A stretch of 64,000 bases of DNA from an uncultured Eubacteriales bacterium. Its GTDB lineage: Bacteria; Bacillota; Clostridia; Christensenellales; Aristaeellaceae. Each line of letters opens with the position of its first letter. Positions within the stretch are counted from its first letter, which is position 1. The notes beneath the pieces were generated by a model. It made no database searches. It had not been told where the DNA came from and saw only the letters and a list, made by a program, of their open reading frames with translations. The stretch lies in NCBI GenBank assembly GCA_900542445.1, contig UQNN01000010.1, positions 1 to 64,000 on the forward strand, in the 5' to 3' direction. Shown here piece after piece: positions 57,926 through 64,000 of this stretch. The translations under genes and the position numbers were made by a program.

Positions 57926-58726
57926 TTACAGAAGGACGTTGCGGATGCCGACGTCATACAGCGAGCCGACATGTTCGCCGACGGGAGAAGCCAACTGCGC
58001 CTCTTCGCCGGAAAGGCCGATGGTGACGTCGAGCTTGAAGCGGTCATAGCGGATGAAGCTTTCGACATACTCGACCGCGACCTCGTTGGAGAGATAGCCG
58101 ATTCGGCGGGAGAAGCAGACGAGCCCGTTTTTTCGGCATTGCAGCAGCTCGGCGGTTTTGGGCGAAATCTCCGTGATGGCATAGGTGTCGTGCGCCTTGG
58201 TGGGGATGACGCTGTATTTCTTCTGGAGCGCGGCGTAGAGGCTGTCGTCGATATCCGAAACGGAAAGCTCCGGATAAATGTGCGGATTCAGATAGCTGGA
58301 AAGCAGCACAATCGGCTTGCCCTCGGTGGAAACCAGACGTTTGACGCGCACGACATAGTCTTTCTCGGTCAGCTCAAAGAGCTGCTGCAAAAAGGGCGTG
58401 GGCGTTTCTCTGGTCAGCTTGAGAATGCGGGTTTCCGGATGGGTGCCCATCCGGCGGATGTCCTCGGTGAAGGAAGGCAGTTTGGAAAAAGAGCGGGAAA
58501 TGCGCCGCTCGCTGACAAACGTGCCCTTGCCCTGAAGGCGGTAGAGCGTGCCCTCGTAGACCAAATCGGTGATGGCCTGTTTGGCCGTTCCGCGGCTGAC
58601 GCCGAAGGAGGCGGCAATCTGGGTTTCGCTGGGCATTTTTTCATTGGGATTTTTTTCCGAAGCCATTTTACGCAGATAGTTTTTGATGACGACGTATTGC
58701 GGAATATGCTGCTGGTTTTCGTGCAT
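57926..58726 (-). CDS. GntR-family regulator (UTRA domain, HutC subfamily)
   Basis: A 266-residue repressor-like protein. The winged helix is at about 31-71 (MPSETQIAASFGVSRGTAKQ, then AITDLVYEGTLYRLQGKGTF), followed by a UTRA ligand-binding domain (about 95-255) that binds a sugar or amino-sugar effector. ATG 58726 is chosen because AAGGGAGC lies upstream and the family starts about here. It is convergent with the cyclase operon and divergent from the ribose-type ABC operon, and it probably controls both that operon and itself. Confidence 0.92.
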   Translation of the reverse strand: MHENQQHIPQYVVIKNYLRKMASEKNPNEKMPSETQIAASFGVSRGTAKQAITDLVYEGTLYRLQGKGTFVSERRISRSFSKLPSFTEDIRRMGTHPETRILKLTRETPTPFLQQLFELTEKDYVVRVKRLVSTEGKPIVLLSSYLNPHIYPELSVSDIDDSLYAALQKKYSVIPTKAHDTYAITEISPKTAELLQCRKNGLVCFSRRIGYLSNEVAVEYVESFIRYDRFKLDVTIGLSGEEAQLASPVGEHVGSLYDVGIRNVLL

Positions 58727-58749
58727 AGAATGAAGCTCCCTTTCATTGG

Positions 58750-58761
58750 GATACATGTATC
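58750..58761. promoter_or_regulatory. Palindrome in the gntR leader
   Basis: GATACATGTATC, a perfect 12-base palindrome between the gntR promoter and its start. It may be a site for GntR or another regulator, but it differs from the palindrome at 58859-58890. Confidence 0.35.
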
Positions 58762-58772
58762 GAGTACCCATA

Positions 58773-58801
58773 ATATTATAGGAAAGCGTTGACTTTGTCA
58801 A
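58773..58801 (-). promoter_or_regulatory. gntR promoter with embedded inverted repeat
   Basis: Minus strand: TTGACA (58796-58801), then TAATAT with a 17-base spacer (58773-58778) or TATAAT with 15. The -35 lies inside GTTGAC-TTT-GTCAAC (58788-58802), sharing the TTGAC/GTCAA arms of the operator at 58859-58890. Confidence 0.6.
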
Positions 58802-58858
58802 CGAAATGGCGGAATTTGGATCGGAATAAAAAATAGACAAAAAACAACTGAAATTTTT

Positions 58859-58890
58859 CATTGATCACTTGACTAGTCAAGTGATCAATG
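58859..58890. promoter_or_regulatory. Perfect 32-base palindrome, probable GntR operator
   Basis: The arm CATTGATCACTTGACT is followed directly by its exact reverse complement. It covers the -35 and most of the spacer of the sugar ABC promoter, so bound protein would block RNA polymerase. Confidence 0.8.
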
Positions 58891-58897
58891 CTATAAT
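58869..58897 (+). promoter_or_regulatory. Promoter of the ribose-type ABC operon
   Basis: TTGACT (58869-58874), 17-base spacer, TATAAT (58892-58897), about 60 bases before the solute-binding gene. The -35 lies inside the 32-base palindrome. Confidence 0.85.
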
Positions 58898-58960
58898 GAC
58901 TGACAGAAAGAGCAACATAAAGTTGACTATGTTGCACATGAAAACAGGGAGGAAAACAAC

Positions 58961-59953
58961 ATGAAGAAATTGCTCACGCTGATTTTGGCTTGCGCCATGA
59001 TCACAGGTCTCTTTGCGGCAGGCGTCGCTGCGGAGGACAAAATCAAGGTCGGTTACGACATTTATTTCCTCGGCAACTCCTGGTCGGTGCAGCTCTATCA
59101 GGAATTCAAGTGGAACATTGAAAACAATTACGCTGACAAGATCGACGTGACCTATGTGGAAAGCGAAGGCGACATCAGCAAGCAGATCGCCAACCTCGAA
59201 GACCTGATCGCGCAGGAAGTGGACGTGATCATCACCACGCCGAACGACACGACCGCGCTGAACGCGACGCTTCAGGACGCGATGGACGAAGGCATCAAGG
59301 TCATTCTCCTGTGCGCGGGCATCGACGGCGACCAGTATGACACGCTGATCACCGTTGACGAGACCGAGTTTGGCCGCGTCGGCGCGCAGTGGCTCGTCGA
59401 GCAGCTGAACGGCACGGGCAAGATCATCTGCCTCAACGGCATTTCCGGTCTGTCCACCAGCGAGCAGCGCTGGGCGGGCGCGAAGAGCGTGTTTGACCAG
59501 AACCCCGGCATCGAAGTGCTGGCGGTTGAAGACGCCAACTGGGATTATGCGACCGGCAAGACCGTGACCAGCGACCTGCTGGCAGCGTATCCGCAGATTG
59601 ACGGCGTCTGGTCTCAGGGCGGCTCGATGACCCTTGGCGCGATCGAAGCGTTCCAGGCGGCCAACCGTGAGCTGGTTCCGATGACCGGCGAAGACAACAA
59701 CGGCCTGATGAAGGCCTGGAGCAGCCTGGGTGCTGAGGGCATCGGCTGCGCCAAGCCGACCTGGCTCGCCCGCGTGGCCATCGAGAACGCTGTGAAGATG
59801 ATGAACGGCGAGACGGTGGAAAAGGATCAGATTTATCCGGTGCAGACCATTAAGACGGAAGACATTCCGAACTATGTGCAGGCCGACCTGTCTGACGACG
59901 TCTGGTGCGGCACGGAAATGCCTGCGGAAGTGCTTCAGCAGATCTTCCAGTAA
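58961..59953 (+). CDS. Sugar ABC transporter solute-binding protein (RbsB-like, family 2)
   Basis: A 330-residue secreted periplasmic-binding-protein-like protein with a signal peptide (MKKLLTLILACAMITGLFAA, cleavage near VAA-ED). The mature part starts IKVGYDIYFLGNSWSVQLYQ, then VDVIITTPNDTTALNATLQD, a family feature, and later GVWSQGGSMTLGAIEAFQAA. AGGGAGGAAAACAAC precedes ATG 58961. Ligand may be a monosaccharide or sugar acid. It is first gene of the operon and is followed by a strong hairpin that favours excess of this subunit. Confidence 0.93.
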   Translation: MKKLLTLILACAMITGLFAAGVAAEDKIKVGYDIYFLGNSWSVQLYQEFKWNIENNYADKIDVTYVESEGDISKQIANLEDLIAQEVDVIITTPNDTTALNATLQDAMDEGIKVILLCAGIDGDQYDTLITVDETEFGRVGAQWLVEQLNGTGKIICLNGISGLSTSEQRWAGAKSVFDQNPGIEVLAVEDANWDYATGKTVTSDLLAAYPQIDGVWSQGGSMTLGAIEAFQAANRELVPMTGEDNNGLMKAWSSLGAEGIGCAKPTWLARVAIENAVKMMNGETVEKDQIYPVQTIKTEDIPNYVQADLSDDVWCGTEMPAEVLQQIFQ

Positions 59954-59964
59954 CCTTTCGACAG

Positions 59965-60005
59965 AAGGGAAAGAAGGATGGGCACATCCCTCTTTCCCTT
60001 TTTTC
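59965..60005 (+). terminator. Intercistronic terminator after the binding-protein gene
   Basis: A stem AAGGGAAAGA/TCTTTCCCTT with an inner GGATG/CATCC pair, then TTTTCTT. Partial read-through would express the downstream ATPase and permeases at a lower level. Confidence 0.85.
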
Positions 60006-60041
60006 TTGAGTTGACGGAACGCGGCAAAAGGGAGAAAACGG

Positions 60042-61562
60042 ATGAGTGAGACAAATGTGATTGTAGAAGGACGCAGCCTGTCGAAAGAATTCAACGGCAA
60101 CGTCGTTCTTCGTGATGTTTCCATTCGATGCGAGGCGGGAAAAGCGATCGCGTTGGTGGGCGAAAACGGAGCCGGAAAAAGCACGCTGATGAACATTTTA
60201 ACCGGCAGCCTGACGCCGACGAGCGGAACCGTGCTGGTGGATGGCAAAGAAGTGCATTTCACCTCGCCCCATCAATCCAAGGCAATGGGCCTTGCGTTTG
60301 TTCATCAGGAGCTGAGCCTGATGGAAGAGATGACGGTGGGCGAAAATATCATGCTCGGACGCGAACCGCGCCACTTCGGGCTGATCGATTCCAAGACGCT
60401 GCACAGGCAGGCGGAAGAGATTCTGCGGGACATCGGCTACGAGATCGATGTGCATGCGATCGTGTCGGATATTGCGCCCTCCGATAAGCAGATTACCGAA
60501 ATCGCGAAAGCCTGGGCCGGAAAGCCCAGAATGATGATCTTCGATGAACCGACTTCCAGCCTCAATCAGGCGGAGAGCGTCAAACTGTTCAGGTTCATTG
60601 ACAGAATCAAGAAAAACGGCGTGGCCGTCATCATGATTTCGCACCGCATGGACGATATTTTTGAAACCTGCGACACCGCGTTTGTTTTGAAAGACGGCGA
60701 GTTTGTGTTCAGCAAGCCGGTTTTGGAAACAAACGACGACGAACTGATTTCCAAAATGGTGGGCCGCGAATTTAAAAACGCGTTCCCGCCGCGCAACGAA
60801 AAACGCAGCGATGAAATCCGCGTGCGGCTCAAAGACGTCTGTGTGGGCGACGTGGTTCGCAACGTGAACATGGAAGTCCCCGCGGGCAGCATCATCGGCG
60901 TGGGCGGTTTGGAAGGCCAGGGTCAGCGCGAACTGAGCCGCGCGCTGTTTGGCATCGATCCGTTCACTTCGGGCACATATGAGATCGAGGGGCAGCCCGT
61001 CAAAATCAATTCCCCGCGCGCGGCGGTGACCAACGGCATCGCCTTTGTGCCGGACGACAGAAAGGCGGAGGGACTGGTTCTGCCGCTGTCTGTCGAAGAA
61101 AACATCCTGTCGCTGATTCTGGACAGGGTTTCGCCGCATGGATTTGTGAATCGCAAAATGGCGGACGAAGAAGTGAAGCAGGGCATCGAGCAGCTGAATA
61201 TCAAGGTTGCCTCCCCGATGCAGGCCGTGCAGTATCTCAGCGGCGGCAACCAGCAGAAGATCGTTTTCTCCAAGTGGATTAAAACCCATCCGAAGATTCT
61301 GTATCTGCATGAGCCTACGCGCGGCGTCGATGTGCAGAGCAAGCTGGAGATTTACGCGCTGATCCGCCGCCTGACGGCCGAGGGCGTGAGCGTCGTTGTT
61401 TTCACCAGCGACATTCTGGAATTGATCGGCCTTTCGGACGAGATCTACGTCATGTACGAGGGCGAAATCTCCGGCCATATCGCGGGCGCGGAAGCGACGG
61501 AAGAAAAGATCATGCAGATGAGCGCCAAGAGCGCCAATAAGCGGAAACAGGAGGGACAATAA
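60042..61562 (+). CDS. Sugar ABC transporter double ATPase (RbsA/MglA type)
   Basis: A 506-residue protein with two ATPase domains. Domain 1 has GENGAGKSTLMNIL, a divergent signature region (APSDKQITEIAKAW), MMIFDEPTSSLN and ISHRMDD. Domain 2, starting near 258, has the usual degenerate Walker A region of this family (GVGGLEGQGQREL), LSGGNQQKIVFSKW, and a Walker B of ILYLHEPTRGVDV, with His in place of the normal Asp. ATG 60042 follows AAAGGGAGAAAACGG. It energises the two permeases that follow. Confidence 0.93.
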   Translation: MSETNVIVEGRSLSKEFNGNVVLRDVSIRCEAGKAIALVGENGAGKSTLMNILTGSLTPTSGTVLVDGKEVHFTSPHQSKAMGLAFVHQELSLMEEMTVGENIMLGREPRHFGLIDSKTLHRQAEEILRDIGYEIDVHAIVSDIAPSDKQITEIAKAWAGKPRMMIFDEPTSSLNQAESVKLFRFIDRIKKNGVAVIMISHRMDDIFETCDTAFVLKDGEFVFSKPVLETNDDELISKMVGREFKNAFPPRNEKRSDEIRVRLKDVCVGDVVRNVNMEVPAGSIIGVGGLEGQGQRELSRALFGIDPFTSGTYEIEGQPVKINSPRAAVTNGIAFVPDDRKAEGLVLPLSVEENILSLILDRVSPHGFVNRKMADEEVKQGIEQLNIKVASPMQAVQYLSGGNQQKIVFSKWIKTHPKILYLHEPTRGVDVQSKLEIYALIRRLTAEGVSVVVFTSDILELIGLSDEIYVMYEGEISGHIAGAEATEEKIMQMSAKSANKRKQEGQ

Positions 61563-61563
61563 C

Positions 61564-62508
61564 GTGACCGGTTCGGTAAAAAAGCACGTCAAACAGGCGA
61601 TACCCGCTTATGTCATCCTGATCGTGATCTTCGTTGTCATGAGTATGGTGTCGCCCTCTTTCAGAAAAATCGGAAACTATCGCAACATCGTCGCGCAGAC
61701 GGCGGTGCTGGCCATCGTTTCGATTGCGCAGTGCAATGTGCTGCTCATCGGCGGCATCGATATGTCGGTATCCAGCGTGATTTCCTTCGGCACCATCGCC
61801 ATGGCGATGTTCAGCACGAAGGGCGCGCTGGGGCTTGCCGGTTCGCTGGCGCTGGCGATCGGCGTGGGCATGCTGACCGGTCTGGTTAACGGCCTGGGCG
61901 TCGTCAAATTCCGTATTCCGGCCATGATTATCACGATTTCCACGCAGGCGTTTTTGAAAGGTATCTGTCTGGTGCTGATGCCGTCTTCTGGCGGCAAAGT
62001 CAACGCGGATTTTGCCGCGTTCATGAAGACGCGGTTCGGCGTGCTGAACATGACGGCGATCTTTGCGCTGATTCTCTATGCGGTGTTTTTTGTCATCTAT
62101 CATTATACGCACTATGGCCGCAGCGTGTATGCCATCGGCAACAGCGAAGTCTGCGCGGAGCAATCCGGCATTGCCACAAAGAAGTATATCGTGCTGACGT
62201 ATGTCCTTTCCGGCGCGATTGCGGGTCTGGCGGGCGTGGCGCTCAGCGCGCGTATCGCGACGGGCAACCCGCTGGTCGGCGATTCTTACGCGATGAACTC
62301 CGTGGCGGCGGCCGTTGTGGGCGGCATTTCCATGAACGGCGGCATCGGAACGGTGCTGGGCACGATGGCCGGTTCGGTGATCATGCAGCTGATCAACAAC
62401 GTCATCAACAATGTTGACATTTCTCCGTATTATCAGTACATCACCAAGGGCATGGTCCTTGTGCTGAGTCTGATGATTTTCCAGATGAAGAGGAGGAAGC
62501 GCGCATGA
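61564..62508 (+). CDS. Sugar ABC transporter permease (RbsC type)
   Basis: A 314-residue permease with about nine or ten helices. Typical segments are VLLIGGIDMSVSSVISFGTI, the TGLVNGLGVVKFRIPAMI loop and VYAIGNSEVCAEQSGIATKK. GTG 61564, 1 base after the ATPase stop, follows GGAGGGACAATAAC. The next permease overlaps its end by 4 bases. Confidence 0.93.
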   Translation: MTGSVKKHVKQAIPAYVILIVIFVVMSMVSPSFRKIGNYRNIVAQTAVLAIVSIAQCNVLLIGGIDMSVSSVISFGTIAMAMFSTKGALGLAGSLALAIGVGMLTGLVNGLGVVKFRIPAMIITISTQAFLKGICLVLMPSSGGKVNADFAAFMKTRFGVLNMTAIFALILYAVFFVIYHYTHYGRSVYAIGNSEVCAEQSGIATKKYIVLTYVLSGAIAGLAGVALSARIATGNPLVGDSYAMNSVAAAVVGGISMNGGIGTVLGTMAGSVIMQLINNVINNVDISPYYQYITKGMVLVLSLMIFQMKRRKRA

Positions 62509-63461
62509 ATACCAACTCCGGTAAGCTTCGTCAGAAACTGAAATTCAACAAATTTCCGTTCGGCGTCTATCTGCTGCTTGTGGCGGTGATCGTCGTGTTC
62601 TTTGCGGCGACGCAGGGCACGATTTCGCCCGCGCATCTGATGAACATCGTTCGTCAGTCCGCGCCGCTCGGCGTTGCGGCGATGGGACAGACGATTGTGC
62701 TGCTGGTTGGCGGCATCGATCTTTCCGTCGGCGCGACGATGTCCATGGTCAATCTGGTGGCGGCCTCCGTCATGGGCGGAAGCGACGCGCAGATTCTGCC
62801 GGCGCTGCTGATCTGCATGGCGCTGTGCCTGCTGGTCGGCCTGCTCAACGGCTATATCATTGCGACCTTCAAGATGCAGCCGTTTCTGGTGACGATGGCC
62901 ATGTCCATGATTATCGAAGGCGGCTACTACATCTATACGAAGGGCATTGCCAAGGGCAGCATTGCCACGGGCATTCGCTTTATCTCCGAAGGATGGATCG
63001 GCATTGTGCCGATTGCGGCGATCATCTGGCTGGTCATCTGGCTGGTGCTCTCCGTTGTGCTGCACCATACGCCGTATGGCCATCGGCTGTATATCACGGG
63101 CGGCAATCAGGATGCGTCCAGACTTTCCGGCTTTAAGAGCAAAGAGATCGTCATTTCGGCGTATGTGCTCTGCTCACTGCTGGCGGGCATCGGCGGCCTG
63201 CTGCTTTCCGCGTATATCGGCACGGCTTCCACGGGCGTGGGCGCGGATTATACGCTCAACTCGATCGCTTCCTCCGTCATCGGCGGCACGTCCTTCCTGG
63301 GCGGCATCGGCTCGCTGGAGGGCACGTTCCCCGGCGTTTTGATTACCAACATCCTCCAGAGCCTGATGACGATCATCGGCATTTCGGAGGCGGGCAAGTT
63401 TATCACACAGGGTATCGTTATTGCGGTGATGGTTGCGATTAACCAGCGCAAGCGTCGCTGA
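62505..63461 (+). CDS. Sugar ABC transporter permease (RbsC type), second
   Basis: A 318-residue permease of the same family, with VLLVGGIDLSVGATMSMVNL, LLVGLLNGYIIATFKMQPFL, and RLYITGGNQDASRLSGFKSK. The start overlaps the previous stop (ATGA). Two different RbsC-type permeases with one double ATPase suggest a heterodimeric channel. The phosphotriesterase-family gene follows after 36 bases. Confidence 0.93.
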   Translation: MNTNSGKLRQKLKFNKFPFGVYLLLVAVIVVFFAATQGTISPAHLMNIVRQSAPLGVAAMGQTIVLLVGGIDLSVGATMSMVNLVAASVMGGSDAQILPALLICMALCLLVGLLNGYIIATFKMQPFLVTMAMSMIIEGGYYIYTKGIAKGSIATGIRFISEGWIGIVPIAAIIWLVIWLVLSVVLHHTPYGHRLYITGGNQDASRLSGFKSKEIVISAYVLCSLLAGIGGLLLSAYIGTASTGVGADYTLNSIASSVIGGTSFLGGIGSLEGTFPGVLITNILQSLMTIIGISEAGKFITQGIVIAVMVAINQRKRR

Positions 63462-63497
63462 AAAAAGAACGGATTTTCCGAAGGGAGAGAAAAAAAT

Positions 63498-64000
63498 ATG
63501 CCGTTTATTCGTACAATGCTGGGCGACATCAAGCCCGAACAGCTCGGTTTCACCTATTCCCATGAGCACATCGTGTGCAGACCCCGTTATTGGATTGAAC
63601 ACAATCAGGACGACCTGCTTCTGGACGACCCGGAAAAGAGTTGTCGCGAGGTTGAGCTTTTCCGTCAGGCGGGCGGCGTCAGCATCGTAGATGCGACGGC
63701 GATCGACTATGGCCGCGATCCGGCGGCTGTACGCGATATTTCCAAAGCGACGGGCGTGCAGATTATCGGCACGGCGGGCTTCAACAAGGGCTTCCTGTGG
63801 AACGCCAAAATGCCGGGCGAGGAGCGCACCTATAAGGAGTGGATCGACAGCGCGACGGAAGACGAGCTGACGCAGTTCATCATTGACGAGGTTGAGGTCG
63901 GCATGCAGGGAACCGGCGTGCGCGCGGGTCAGGTGAAATTCGGCACGGGCTATAATTCCATCAGCCCGCTGGAAATCAAGACCATCCGCGCCGCCTGCCG
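63498..64000 (+). CDS. Phosphotriesterase-family (lactonase-like) metal hydrolase, partial
   Basis: The first 167 residues of an amidohydrolase-superfamily enzyme; the rest lies past the window end. The start reads MPFIRTMLGDIKPEQLGFTY then SHEHI, the first metal-binding His-x-His (residues 22 and 24). GGVSIVDATAIDYGRD follows, then GVQIIGTAGFNKGF and later AGQVKFGTGYNS, where Lys is likely the carboxylated metal bridge. AAGGGAGAGAAAAAAAT precedes ATG 63498. Relatives hydrolyse lactones or phosphoesters, which fits a sugar-acid pathway with the cluster's other genes. Confidence 0.88.
   Translation, partial: MPFIRTMLGDIKPEQLGFTYSHEHIVCRPRYWIEHNQDDLLLDDPEKSCREVELFRQAGGVSIVDATAIDYGRDPAAVRDISKATGVQIIGTAGFNKGFLWNAKMPGEERTYKEWIDSATEDELTQFIIDEVEVGMQGTGVRAGQVKFGTGYNSISPLEIKTIRAAC

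Overview
The window reads as chromosome of a GC-rich, monoderm Clostridia-like bacterium (Bacillota, probably an anaerobic gut commensal). Supporting signs are AAGGAGG-type ribosome binding sites, sigma-A promoters with 17-18 base spacers, split transketolase subunits, LCP-family and CapA-like surface polymer proteins, an ECF vitamin-type transporter, many sugar ABC transporters and no outer-membrane genes. A named genus cannot be given from sequence alone; a Christensenellales-like gut lineage is a guess. No phage, transposase, CRISPR array or rRNA was seen.

Layout. 1-6.7 kb: an anchored unknown protein, an LCP/CapA pair on the minus strand, a Myb/SANT-like DNA-binding protein, a phasin-like small protein with a broken-looking tail, a response-regulator remnant and the two transketolase subunits. 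7-19.6 kb: a large plus-strand polysaccharide operon behind a perfect consensus promoter. It holds GT4, GT2, an ABC-2 exporter (Wzm/Wzt type), a two-domain GT4-GT4 enzyme, GT4, a methyltransferase fused to a long coiled coil, a GT2-GT4 fusion, mannose-6-phosphate isomerase and an EamA transporter. 19.7-24 kb: an iron-type ABC transporter on the minus strand. 24.2-28.1 kb: a MarR regulator with two ABC half-exporters. 28.36 kb: tRNA-Val(CAC). 28.6-35.3 kb: a second polysaccharide cluster (ExoA-like GT2, two GT4, an O-antigen ligase/polymerase-like protein, GT2 and a phosphoglycosyl transferase). 35.5-43.7 kb: a six-hairpin glycosidase-like protein, a CHAP amidase, GNAT plus a PRTase, GtrA, LCP, ProA, a polysaccharide deacetylase and a small cysteine-rich protein, separated by dispersed intergenic repeats. 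44-50.4 kb: a pectin/rhamnogalacturonan-type locus (RpiB, GH28, GH105, and a sugar ABC transporter without its own ATPase). 50.7-53.9 kb: a complete ECF transporter. 54-64 kb: a probable carbohydrate or sugar-acid catabolic region (cupin, EamA, YhcH, ketopantoate-reductase-like and cyclase-family proteins). It continues with a GntR/UTRA regulator divergent from a ribose-type ABC transporter and a phosphotriesterase-family enzyme that runs off the window.

The most interesting part is 7-19.6 kb. Its inventory (ABC-2 exporter, tandem-GT4 polymerase-like enzyme, extra GT4s, methyltransferase with a long coiled coil, ManA) resembles the Gram-negative O9a polymannan system, where WbdA polymerises and WbdD caps the chain and measures its length, but here in an apparent monoderm. 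The second point of interest is a perfect 32-base palindrome lying over the -35 element and spacer of the ribose-type operon, with a related half-site pair over the gntR promoter.
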